A stretch of DNA of 64,000 nt, from assembly GCA_937942435.1 (NCBI GenBank), contig CALDEM010000006.1, forward strand, positions 84,565 to 148,564, read 5' to 3'. Source of the stretch: an uncultured Saprospiraceae bacterium (GTDB lineage Bacteria; Bacteroidota; Bacteroidia; Chitinophagales; Saprospiraceae). A program made the translations under genes and the position numbers. Numbering within the stretch: position 1 is the stretch's first letter; each line of letters opens with the position of its first letter. Shown here in pieces: positions 9,187-18,678 of this stretch. The notes under the pieces are model-generated. The model saw nothing but the letters and a program-made list of their open reading frames with translations, was not told where the DNA came from and searched no databases.

Positions 9187-12100
9187 TTAGAAAGATCCAA
9201 TTAATGCTACTCTTCTATTTTGAGCACGCCCAGCACTAGTATCATTAGTAGCTATCGGCACAAGTTCTCCAAATCCTACAGATCTCAAACGAGTCGCACT
9301 CACGCCTTTCTCAGTTAGATATGTCATAACTGCTTGAGCACGTGTCTGAGATAAAGTCATGTTTTTATCATCGTTTCCTCTGCTATCAGTATGACCTTCG
9401 ATGCTCACAGTAAGCGCAGGGAACTCTGCCATGATACCTACTACTTCATCAAGGATACCATATGAAGCACGAGTGATCGTACCACGTCCTGTCTCAAACT
9501 TAACTTCTGTTAGTGCTCTTCTAAATACTTCAGTTGCTTTAGCAGGAACTGCTTTGATACAACCATCAGGGCCTACATTACCTCCAACGTCTGGACATTT
9601 GTCATCGTTATCAACAACTCCATCTCCGTCGCTATCCTTAGGACAACCGTTAGCATCTACGATACCTCCTTCGTTAGGACATCTGTCTGCAGAACCTGCA
9701 ACACCGTCACCATCAGGATCAGAAGGACAACCATCAGCTGTTCTTGCTGCAACAGTAGGACACTTATCATCCTTATCAGCTACTCCGTCGCCGTCACCAT
9801 CTGGACATCCATTAACTGGACCAGCTGCGTTAGGACAAGCATCATCTCTATCAGCAACTCCGTCTCCATCACCATCTGGGCAACCGCTCAATGTACCTGC
9901 TGCGTTAGGACAAGAGTCATCTTTATCAGCAACTCCGTCTCCATCAGCATCTGGACATCCACCAAGTGGGCCAGCTGCGTTAGGACAAGCATCGTCTTTG
10001 TCGATCACACCGTCACCATCACTATCAGGACATCCTCCGTATAAGATATCTCCAGCCGCCAGTGGGCAGTTATCTTCACTATCGATGATACCGTCACCAT
10101 CTGAATCAGCACAACCGTCAAACTCTTTCAACCCTGGCTCATTAGGACAAGCATCTTTCTTATCTTTTACACCGTCACCATCTACATCAGATGGCCCTTC
10201 GGCTCCAAAAGTATAAGTAAGATTTCCTAAGACTCTTCTACCAATCGTAGGGAAGTTAGGGAAGGTTCTATACTCACTATCAAACAAGTTTTGAGCTGTG
10301 AGCGATAATGATAATCCATTATCAAACTTATATCCAACACCTGCATCTACAAGGTTTTTAACATCAGTATCACCTGAGTACTGCTGACCTAAAAATACTG
10401 GGAATGTTGGATCATGTTGGAACGCCATATTAGCTCTCCATCCATATTCTGGAGTAAGATTCCAACCGATTCTATATCTATTAGTAGGCTGAGAAATCGA
10501 AGTTCGTTCTGTACCATCAACACCAGCGATCTGCGGGTTGAAAATGTTTTCAGACGTCAATGATAGGTTTGCAAAAAACGACAAGTCGTTGTTAACAAAG
10601 TAGTTCAACCCAATATCAGATCCCCAGTAACTGTACTCCTCAAAAGTTCTATAACCCGCAGCTAAGTGAGTTACACCATTTTGTGGCACCTGATCTGTAG
10701 GAGTAGTAGCATGAAATGGAAGCGCTGCAAATACTTGTGCTAATGAAGCACCGCCAAATGCAGCAGATGGAGTGTTGATTGCAAGTCCACCTCCACCTGT
10801 ATAGGCTCCGTTGATAGCCGCACCTAATTGACCAGCAGTTGCAGCAGCGGTAGCTGCGTCTAACCCTAAGCCTAATAAAGCCGCTTCAATCTGTGGTTGA
10901 GCGAAGTTTTGAACAGCAGATCCCAATTGGCCATCGATGCCTCCAATTCCAGGAGCACCATCAGCACCAAATAAAATGTATGTCGGACTTATACCAGTAA
11001 ATAAAGTCGCGCCATCAATATTTCTGTTATACACATCAATAGACAAACCGAGTTTATCTCCTATTAATCCCTTATAGCCAATCTCCCATGTATCTTCTAC
11101 TCTCAAGCTCGCTGCTGGAGCATTTAATGTTCCTAAAGGTTGTCCATTAAATATGTTGAAGCCAGGTGATAGCTGACCTCCAACTCCAAGTCCGAGTGCA
11201 GCATTAGGGTCGTTAAGTTGTCCTAATATATCTCCTACAAGGCCTGCTGCCCCTGCTGTTGCAGGGTTAGCCGCAAGTCCTGCTACTAATTGACCAATGA
11301 CAGCCTGATTTAATGTTACTCCTGGTGCCGCCTCAGCACCCAGTAGGACAGCTAAAGGTAACCCATTCACTGCTCCAAGCGGCGTTGATGGTATCGCTCC
11401 TGTAAACCACTGTAGGATTGGATCATTAAATGTTTGCTCATTCTTGTTTCCTACCAACCAAACATCAAATGACCCAGGTATGATATTATTTACTGGGAAG
11501 TCAATGTTAACTTGTAGTTGTGAAGGAGCTGCTACGGCTCTATTGAAACCAGCTCTAAAGGTATGCTTTGGACTTGGTTTGTATACAAATACTGCTCTTG
11601 GTGAAAACGCTGTCTGATCCAAGAAGTTAAATCGATCGGCTCTACCTGCAACTACTAGATCAAGCTTATCGCCTAATGCAAGCTTTGTTTGGATATACCC
11701 TCCGATTATCCCGAAATCATCATCATCTTCTTCACGGCCATATACTGTGTTTTCAGTATCTGCAACTGATAATCTATAGTCAAATCCTGCAGTCCAATTA
11801 GCATTTAAAAAAGATGGTGTATCAAAGTTATATTGCAATTGCGCTTCTAACTGAGTTCTATCTATCCCAGTTGTATTACCTGTCTGATATAAGAAAGTGG
11901 GATTCTCATCCGTACCACCATTGTTTCTCAACCAAAATGCCTGTGCAAAAAGTCCACCTTTCTGAACTCTACCTTGAACCCACGTCTCTGTAGCTTGGCT
12001 TAAACCAACTCCTTGCGAATTATAAAACACTGCAGATCCATTGTTAGTACCACCTGATAATACAAGCGAGAGATCATCCTGTGGTCTAAATTCAAGTGTA

Positions 12101-13146
12101 CCATTCAATACAAATGATCTCCAATGATCCTGTATTGGGTTACCATTACCATCAGGATCTAAGTCTTCATTAGTGAGCAAAACTCTACCTGCTTGTGTTG
12201 CATCAACAATACCATTAGTAATTGCTGGTGCTGATATTGTTGTCTGAACGAGTCCTATTTGTGATGCACCTATAGGGTTGTTAAGATCATATTGAAACTC
12301 TCCACCTCTTTTTAAAACAGCATTGATCTTATAACCAAATTTGTCTGAGACCTTAGTCGCATGTCTTAATGAACCACCAAATGTACTCAACTCACCTCCT
12401 ATTAATTCAATCGTTGTTCCAGGCTTATCTATAGGTGACTTACTGATAAAGTGAACCACACCAGCTGTTACCCCAGGACCATATAGTGCAGATCCAGGAC
12501 CTCTTACCACCTCGATTCTTTCTATATCGATATTATTAAGAGGAGAGTTGATGTTATCAAATGTACCTAGCCCAGGACCAGATAATGATCTATAATCTAA
12601 GATCGGGAAAGTGGCAGAACCAAATATCCCGCCATCACCTCTAAGTTGGATATTTACTCTTCCTGCGCCTTGCTGTTGCACATAGACACCTGGTTCGTTG
12701 ATGATAGCTCTTGCAGCATTATCATTAGGCGTTGCTTCCAGCTTACGAGCTGTAAGAACTGAAACAGAAGCTGGTGCCTCCTGTATCTTCTCTCGTCTTC
12801 TCGATGCAGATATCACTACGTCATCTCCTAATAAAACTCCTTCAGACAATGTAATATCCATATTAGAAGTAGGGCCCGTAAGCGCTATATCTTGAGATGT
12901 ATACCCAGTGAAAGAAACCACAACCGTCAATGGGAATGACTGTGTTGTGTTAAAGCTAAAAGTCCCATCAAAGTCCGTTACCGTTCCTTCAGTGGTTCCT
13001 TGGACAATGATGTTGGCACCAATCAAGGCCTCTCCTGTCTCGTCGACAACAGTACCACCTATCTGTCCTTGAGCTATCATCGCAACACTAGCCATTAGGC
13101 AGATGCATAGAGATAGCAACTTAGTTACATAATTCAGATTTTTCAT
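9187..13146 (-). CDS. TonB-dependent receptor with C-terminal TSP3 repeats and OmpA peptidoglycan-binding domain
   Basis: Signal peptide; CarboxypepD_reg-like GTVVDETGEALIGANIIVQGT; plug (IERIEVVRGPGSALYGPGVTAGVVHFISK); barrel ending GRRVLGNLTYTFG; eight D-x-DGDG...D..CP repeats; OmpA sequence IEGHTDSRGNDDKNMTLSQTRAQAVMTYL..NRRV. Confidence 0.93.
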   Translation of the reverse strand: MKNLNYVTKLLSLCICLMASVAMIAQGQIGGTVVDETGEALIGANIIVQGTTEGTVTDFDGTFSFNTTQSFPLTVVVSFTGYTSQDIALTGPTSNMDITLSEGVLLGDDVVISASRRREKIQEAPASVSVLTARKLEATPNDNAARAIINEPGVYVQQQGAGRVNIQLRGDGGIFGSATFPILDYRSLSGPGLGTFDNINSPLNNIDIERIEVVRGPGSALYGPGVTAGVVHFISKSPIDKPGTTIELIGGELSTFGGSLRHATKVSDKFGYKINAVLKRGGEFQYDLNNPIGASQIGLVQTTISAPAITNGIVDATQAGRVLLTNEDLDPDGNGNPIQDHWRSFVLNGTLEFRPQDDLSLVLSGGTNNGSAVFYNSQGVGLSQATETWVQGRVQKGGLFAQAFWLRNNGGTDENPTFLYQTGNTTGIDRTQLEAQLQYNFDTPSFLNANWTAGFDYRLSVADTENTVYGREEDDDDFGIIGGYIQTKLALGDKLDLVVAGRADRFNFLDQTAFSPRAVFVYKPSPKHTFRAGFNRAVAAPSQLQVNIDFPVNNIIPGSFDVWLVGNKNEQTFNDPILQWFTGAIPSTPLGAVNGLPLAVLLGAEAAPGVTLNQAVIGQLVAGLAANPATAGAAGLVGDILGQLNDPNAALGLGVGGQLSPGFNIFNGQPLGTLNAPAASLRVEDTWEIGYKGLIGDKLGLSIDVYNRNIDGATLFTGISPTYILFGADGAPGIGGIDGQLGSAVQNFAQPQIEAALLGLGLDAATAAATAGQLGAAINGAYTGGGGLAINTPSAAFGGASLAQVFAALPFHATTPTDQVPQNGVTHLAAGYRTFEEYSYWGSDIGLNYFVNNDLSFFANLSLTSENIFNPQIAGVDGTERTSISQPTNRYRIGWNLTPEYGWRANMAFQHDPTFPVFLGQQYSGDTDVKNLVDAGVGYKFDNGLSLSLTAQNLFDSEYRTFPNFPTIGRRVLGNLTYTFGAEGPSDVDGDGVKDKKDACPNEPGLKEFDGCADSDGDGIIDSEDNCPLAAGDILYGGCPDSDGDGVIDKDDACPNAAGPLGGCPDADGDGVADKDDSCPNAAGTLSGCPDGDGDGVADRDDACPNAAGPVNGCPDGDGDGVADKDDKCPTVAARTADGCPSDPDGDGVAGSADRCPNEGGIVDANGCPKDSDGDGVVDNDDKCPDVGGNVGPDGCIKAVPAKATEVFRRALTEVKFETGRGTITRASYGILDEVVGIMAEFPALTVSIEGHTDSRGNDDKNMTLSQTRAQAVMTYLTEKGVSATRLRSVGFGELVPIATNDTSAGRAQNRRVALIGSF
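9565..10200 (-). repeat. Tandem coding repeats (eight thrombospondin type-3-like units, about 25-28 aa each)
   Basis: Translation reads DVDGDGVKDKKDACPNEPG / DSDGDGIIDSEDNCP / DSDGDGVIDKDDACPNAAG / DADGDGVADKDDSCPNAAG / DGDGDGVADRDDACPNAAG / DGDGDGVADKDDKCP / DPDGDGVAGSADRCPNEGG / DSDGDGVVDNDDKCP. The DNA shows a period of roughly 75 bp. Confidence 0.92.
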
Positions 13147-13520
13147 ACAAGTTATTTGTTAGTGAATAAGCGGCGAACTACTCCAACCGCGATTAAAAGT
13201 ATGGTTTTGGCTTCTATCCAGAAAATCTTATACAGATTTATTTAACACAGAGTAAAGCCTGCCCATATTTTGATTGTACAAGTGATGTCTTAGCGCAATT
13301 ATAGTAATATTTATTAAGACTAAATCCTAAGCGGGAAATTTGCTTTCGCCGTAAATTGGCTTATCCATATTTTATTCGTCTTATGATGAACTTTAGCACC
13401 ATTTATCTGCATAGTCTTTGCCATATTCAAAGATTTTTATAGGTGCAAAAAGGTAGAGAATCTCCTCTTGCTTCGAACAAGCAATATTTTTCTAAATTCA
13501 CCGCAGCTCAATCGTTATAT

Positions 13521-15122
13521 ATGAACTTTACTACAACTGATTACGCTTTTTTCATCGGATACATCCTACTAGTTATAGGATTTGGTATCTGGATATCGAG
13601 GAGAAAGGGGGGCAATGAGACTTCTAAAGATTATTTCCTTGCCGGCAAATCACTTCCTTGGTGGATCATCGGTGGATCACTCATAGCATCTAATATATCA
13701 GCAGAACAGTTCATCGGCATGTCCGGTGATGGCTTTAGGTTTGGGCTCGCGATTGCAACATATGAGTTCATGGCAGCAGCTACCCTACTTCTTGTAGCTT
13801 GGCTGATGATACCTGTCTTCTTAAAGAAGAACATATATACGATGCCACAATTTGTGGAACAGCGCTTTGATAGTAATGTCAAAACAGGATTGGCGATCTT
13901 CTGGTTACTCATCATTGTCTTTGTTAACATCACATCGGTTCTTTACCTCGGAGCACTTACCCTCCAGACTACATTGGGTGTTAACATATTTATAGGTGTC
14001 ATAGGATTGGCTATATATTCTGCCACCTTCTCGATATTTGGAGGCTTAAAAACTGTCGTGTGGACAGATCTTATCCAAGTCTTCTTTTTGGTAGCGGGTG
14101 GATTGGCAACCACTTACTTTGCTCTTGATGCATATAGTGGCGGCACAGGATTTATGTCTGGGCTATCACAGCTATATAATGATGTAGGTGATAGGTTTAA
14201 CATGGTTCTCTTCAAGGGAGAGTTGATGTATACTAATGACTCTGGTCAGACTGTTGATGCATGGGAAAAACTACCAGGTCTGAGTGTATTAATCGGTGGT
14301 ATGTGGATTGCCAATATATACTATTGGGGAACCAACCAGTATATCATACAAAGAGCGCTTGCAGCAAAAAATCTAAAGGAGGCCCGCAACGGTATTGCAT
14401 TTGCAGCAGCGATGAAGTTGATTTTGCCACTCATAGTTGTGATCCCGGGTATAGTAGCCTATGCCATGAAGGTCAACTTGGACAAAGGAGATCAAGTATA
14501 TTCTTTTGTATTAAATGAATTTATAGGGACAGGATTTAAAGGTATTTGTTTTGCCGCCGTGATCGCCGCCGTGGGATCTTCTATCAGCTCTATGGTCAAC
14601 AGTGCATCGACGATTTTCACCTTAGATCTTTACAAGCAATATGCTAAAGGGGAAATCTCAGAGCAAAAATTAGTCAAAGTTGGAAAAACGACTGCGGCAG
14701 TATGCTTGCTCATTGGAGTTATTATCGCTCCACAGTTTACAGCACTGGAGTCAGCCTTTTCGTTTATTCAAAAGTATACGGGTTACTTCAGTCCTGGCAT
14801 CTTGGTGATCTTCTTGTTCGGTATGTTCTGGAAGCGGACTTCTACCAAAGCAGCTTTATGGGTTGTTCTTTTATCTCTACCTCTCTCTTTTGGTATCGAT
14901 GTAGCGTTCCCTGAGTCGGTTCTGCCGTTTATGAATAAGATGGGCGTTAGCTTTATTATCCTCTCGATTGTCTTGATAGCCATCTCGATGATGCAAAATA
15001 AAGGAGATGACAAAAAAGCGATACATTTTGAAAAAGGGCTCTTTGATACCAACGGTGTTTTCAAAATAGCATCGATACTTATCATAGGGGTGTTAATTGC
15101 TATCTATACACTTCTGTGGTAA
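13521..15122 (+). CDS. sodium/solute symporter (SSS/SGLT family)
   Basis: ORF 13443..15122; the ATG at 13521 is the likelier start. DYFLAGKSLPWWIIGGSLIASNISAEQFIGMSGDGF and GGLKTVVWTDLIQ are SGLT hallmarks. Confidence 0.92.
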   Translation: MNFTTTDYAFFIGYILLVIGFGIWISRRKGGNETSKDYFLAGKSLPWWIIGGSLIASNISAEQFIGMSGDGFRFGLAIATYEFMAAATLLLVAWLMIPVFLKKNIYTMPQFVEQRFDSNVKTGLAIFWLLIIVFVNITSVLYLGALTLQTTLGVNIFIGVIGLAIYSATFSIFGGLKTVVWTDLIQVFFLVAGGLATTYFALDAYSGGTGFMSGLSQLYNDVGDRFNMVLFKGELMYTNDSGQTVDAWEKLPGLSVLIGGMWIANIYYWGTNQYIIQRALAAKNLKEARNGIAFAAAMKLILPLIVVIPGIVAYAMKVNLDKGDQVYSFVLNEFIGTGFKGICFAAVIAAVGSSISSMVNSASTIFTLDLYKQYAKGEISEQKLVKVGKTTAAVCLLIGVIIAPQFTALESAFSFIQKYTGYFSPGILVIFLFGMFWKRTSTKAALWVVLLSLPLSFGIDVAFPESVLPFMNKMGVSFIILSIVLIAISMMQNKGDDKKAIHFEKGLFDTNGVFKIASILIIGVLIAIYTLLW

Positions 15123-15138
15123 TTAGAAAGACCAGTGT

Positions 15139-16032
15139 ATGAGCAAGCTCCTTGATATCGTCATCTGTACATATCAGCGTGAGGAGTTACTTCTGGATTG
15201 CATATCCGCCCTGGACATTCAAAGTATATATCCTCATGATTGGGGAGTCGTAGTTGTCAATAATGCATCTGCTACTTTGAGTTCGAAAACACTCGATACT
15301 CTTAGCCAGCATGACTATATCACTGTTGTAAATGAAACATCGGCTGGACTTAGCAATGCACGAAACTGTGGCATAGCAAATAGTAAGGCCCGATGGCTCG
15401 CATTCTTAGATGATGATGCCAAAGCACCTGTTGATTATATAGATCAAATCTTTAAGATTATAAAAGAGGAATCTTGGGATTGCTTCGGCGGACATATCCG
15501 ATCGTGGTGGCGTTACGGAAAGCCGAGATGGTTATCGGATGACTATGGATCAAAACCTTTTCTAAGTAAAGATAGAATCAACCTCACCCAAAAACACAAT
15601 TGGGGAAGTAATATAATAATTAGAAAAAGTAGCTTGGATGCAATTGGGCATTTCCCAACTGAGATAGGCATGCGCGGTTACAAACTTGGGTATGCAGCTG
15701 AAAATATCGTCCAAGATAGAATTAGAGAAAAAGGATTGAGCATCGGCTATGACCCTAACCTATATATAGATCATGTTGTCATGGCGCATAAGCTCAAACT
15801 ACAATGGCATTTAAAATCAGCTTATGCTACAGGTAGAGATGGGAAAAAAGTATACCCAGATCAGTACGGATTGAAAGGCATGTTGCTTTCATTTAAGAAT
15901 TGTATATCTCGACCTTTAAAATCTTTGATGTTTTTAGTTACTCATAAAGAGTTCTACTGGGAGCAAGCTTATTTAGAATCAGTGAAGCCATACTATCTAA
16001 TGGCAGGTAAGATACGTTCCTTATTTATATAA
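15139..16032 (+). CDS. glycosyltransferase family 2
   Basis: DIVICTYQREELLLDCISAL, SAGLSNARNCGIANSKARWLAFLDDDA (DXD-type motif). Confidence 0.88.
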   Translation: MSKLLDIVICTYQREELLLDCISALDIQSIYPHDWGVVVVNNASATLSSKTLDTLSQHDYITVVNETSAGLSNARNCGIANSKARWLAFLDDDAKAPVDYIDQIFKIIKEESWDCFGGHIRSWWRYGKPRWLSDDYGSKPFLSKDRINLTQKHNWGSNIIIRKSSLDAIGHFPTEIGMRGYKLGYAAENIVQDRIREKGLSIGYDPNLYIDHVVMAHKLKLQWHLKSAYATGRDGKKVYPDQYGLKGMLLSFKNCISRPLKSLMFLVTHKEFYWEQAYLESVKPYYLMAGKIRSLFI

Positions 16033-16816
16033 ACTTTGGTTTTCTCTTTTCAGAAAATGCCTTTACCCCTTCTTTCCCATTGGCAGTTGTCAGGCGATTG
16101 GATATAGCTTGTCCTTCTAGTTCCATCTGCGCCTCTAATGAGTTTTCAAAAGTAGCATACATCAATTTTTTAATCTCACCATAGGCATCTATGGGTCCTT
16201 CTGAGAGCTTAATAGCAAGGCCCATAACTGTACTCATGAGTTGGTTGTCAGGGACTACTTGATTGACCATGTGCCATGCTTGTGCTTCTTGTGCAGACAA
16301 CTTACGATTAGTCAGTATCAACTCCATCGTTTTTCTAATGCCAATGATCCGTGGCAGAAAATAAGTAGAACTACCATCGGGTGTTAATCCGGCAGCAGTA
16401 TAAGCCATCGTAAATGATGCCGACTCTGCCGATATCACAACATCACCTATCATAGCCAGACTTAGACCTCCACCCGCAGCCATACCATTGACAGCAACGA
16501 TCAACGGCTTGGACATCCGCGCAAAATTAGAAATAGCACTATGCAAATTATCAGCCATATCCTTTAACAATTGTGGACCATCATCGCCGCCTTGGGCCAT
16601 CGCTTTAACATCACCACCAGCGCTAAAAAAAGCACCTGCTCCAGTTAAGATAACTACTCTAACAGAATGATCTTGTATGCAAGCTTCAGAAACCCGGACC
16701 AGCTCCTTGACCATTGCTATGTTCATACCATTGACCTTAGGACGATCTAGCGTAATGGTAGCGATGTTATCCAATATTGTTAAGCTAAGCGTAGTATAAT
16801 CTGGAGTAGTGATCAT
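16025..16816 (-). CDS. enoyl-CoA hydratase/isomerase family protein
   Basis: Crotonase motifs LTGAGAFFSAGGDVKAMA and AVNGMAAGGGLSLAMIGDVVISA. 3' end overlaps the convergent glycosyltransferase gene by 8 bp. Confidence 0.9.
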   Translation of the reverse strand: MITTPDYTTLSLTILDNIATITLDRPKVNGMNIAMVKELVRVSEACIQDHSVRVVILTGAGAFFSAGGDVKAMAQGGDDGPQLLKDMADNLHSAISNFARMSKPLIVAVNGMAAGGGLSLAMIGDVVISAESASFTMAYTAAGLTPDGSSTYFLPRIIGIRKTMELILTNRKLSAQEAQAWHMVNQVVPDNQLMSTVMGLAIKLSEGPIDAYGEIKKLMYATFENSLEAQMELEGQAISNRLTTANGKEGVKAFSEKRKPKFI

Positions 16817-16901
16817 GTGATTATTATTAAAATGCTAATAATTGTATGGACTATAACTTATCAAGAATAGTATCTTGAGTTGTTATAAAATATCAATATA
16901 G

Positions 16902-17903
16902 ATGAAAGCCGTAGTAGTTGTACAACTTGGAGGACTTAATAATTTGCAGATAGTAGAAAGACCAGATCCTACACCTGGCGACCATGAGGTTTTGGTGAGA
17001 TGGCATGCTACCTCTTTAAACTATCATGATTATCTCGTTGCTATAGGAGCCATCCCAGTACCTGAAGGTCGGATACCCATGTCTGACGGTGCTGGTGAGA
17101 TCTTATCAGTAGGAAAAGAAGTCAATAACTGGAAAGCTGGAGACAAGGTGATGTCGATGTTTTTCCCAGGTTGGGTGGAGGGTGCTCCAGCATTTAGAAA
17201 GATAGTTGGGGTCAGTGGCGAAACTATCGACGGCTATATCACAGAGATGTCTTGCGTCCCAGAGTCTGGGGTCACTCGGATACCTGAAGGATATACATAT
17301 GCAGAAGCAGCTACTCTACCTTGCGCAGGGCTCACTGCATGGAATGGCTTGATGCACTCTGGAGGATTGGTGGCTGGTCAAAAAGTACTCATAGAGGGTA
17401 CTGGAGGCATGTCTCTCATGGGATTACAATTTGCAAAAGCGGCAGGAGCCAAAATATATGCTACAACATCATCATCAGAAAAAGCAGAAAGATTGATGGC
17501 CTTGGGATGTGAGGCCGTCGTTAATTATAAAGAAGATGAGCGATGGGGAAAAACAATTTTTAAAAAATCAGGTGGTATAGACCTAACCCTTGATGTAGGA
17601 GGAGGATCTACTATGGGGCAATCCATCGAAGCTTCTAAAATCGGAGGCACTATCATATCGATAGGTATCCTGGGTAACGGACGCAAAGGGTCAATCACCT
17701 TCCCAAAACTGTTTTTTAAGTTTATAAACATGAAAGGTATAGCTGTAGGTAGTCGTGTCATGCAAGAAGATATGATCAATGCGATCGAGACGAACTCTAT
17801 CAAACCCAATGTTGATAAAAGTTTTTCCTTCGATCAATTAGCAGACGCTTTTAAATATCAAGAGAGTGGACAGCATTTTGGCAAGATTGTGTTGGAGTGG
17901 TAA
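16902..17903 (+). CDS. MDR-family NAD(P)-dependent alcohol dehydrogenase
   Basis: HEVLVRWHATSLNYHDYL, PMSDGAGEILSVG, LIEGTGGMSLMGLQFAKAAGAKIYATTSS. Confidence 0.9.
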   Translation: MKAVVVVQLGGLNNLQIVERPDPTPGDHEVLVRWHATSLNYHDYLVAIGAIPVPEGRIPMSDGAGEILSVGKEVNNWKAGDKVMSMFFPGWVEGAPAFRKIVGVSGETIDGYITEMSCVPESGVTRIPEGYTYAEAATLPCAGLTAWNGLMHSGGLVAGQKVLIEGTGGMSLMGLQFAKAAGAKIYATTSSSEKAERLMALGCEAVVNYKEDERWGKTIFKKSGGIDLTLDVGGGSTMGQSIEASKIGGTIISIGILGNGRKGSITFPKLFFKFINMKGIAVGSRVMQEDMINAIETNSIKPNVDKSFSFDQLADAFKYQESGQHFGKIVLEW

Positions 17904-17928
17904 AAAACACTATTCTATAAAATGGAAC

Positions 17929-18600
17929 TCACAACTTATGCTTACCTACAGTCCACCCACTTGGACTAAGATACTTTTGAGCATTAGCTATTGGTTTGTC
18001 TTCTAATTGGGTTGCAAAAGTATCGTTCCATCGATTGAGAAATCCAAATAATGCAATAGTAGCGCCTAACTCAACTATTTGATTTTCTGAAAAGTGTTTT
18101 CTTAATTCTACAAAGTGGTCTTCTGTTACAGCATTGGGTACAGAACCGGCGGCATATCCAAAACGAAGTGCAGCTTTTTCTGCATCACTAAAGAGTGGAC
18201 TGGTTTCAAACTCCCAAACAGCTTTTAATTTTTCATCAGAAACACCATTGTGCTTTGCTTCACCGATCGTATGTGCTTGACAATAGCGGCAGCCTGAAGC
18301 GTTACTGGACACATGTGATACGAGGTTGCGCAAGTAGAGAGGCACCCTATCTTTTCGCTTCATAAACTTAGAAGACCAACCTATATTCTTCCATAATAAC
18401 TTTAAAAATAACTTGGGTGATGTTTTTTCAGGATTGCCTAAAAGAATCCCAGACAAACTCGTAAAGGCTGCTAATATAGCGGGCTCACGAACCATAGTCT
18501 TCATAGAGTTGGGTACAAAGCCCATATTCTTCTCTACAGCTGAAAAAAGAAAAGAATATTTCTTCAGTTGATCATCCTTTATTGGCGTTAGTGTGCTCAT
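17929..18600 (-). CDS. carboxymuconolactone decarboxylase-like / peroxidase-related (AhpD fold) protein
   Basis: NLVSHVSSNASGCRYCQAHTIGEAKHNG (CxxC and downstream His of the AhpD-like fold). Confidence 0.82.
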   Translation of the reverse strand: MSTLTPIKDDQLKKYSFLFSAVEKNMGFVPNSMKTMVREPAILAAFTSLSGILLGNPEKTSPKLFLKLLWKNIGWSSKFMKRKDRVPLYLRNLVSHVSSNASGCRYCQAHTIGEAKHNGVSDEKLKAVWEFETSPLFSDAEKAALRFGYAAGSVPNAVTEDHFVELRKHFSENQIVELGATIALFGFLNRWNDTFATQLEDKPIANAQKYLSPSGWTVGKHKL

Positions 18601-18678
18601 GGATCTAATTTACACAATTCAATTTTTTATACTCAAGAGAAAGAATGATATTAACCCAATAGTTAAAAATAGATAATC

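Noticed and set aside
9565-10200. Periodic ~75-bp repeats that could look like a CRISPR or minisatellite array
   Set aside because: Units are in frame, encode TSP3 repeats and diverge at synonymous sites; there are no conserved short repeats with unique spacers.
9401-10216. 271-aa plus-strand ORF rich in Ser/Pro (SPSPSPSGHP repeats)
   Set aside because: Antisense shadow of the TSP3 repeat region; composition follows from the reverse complement of DGDGDGV codons.
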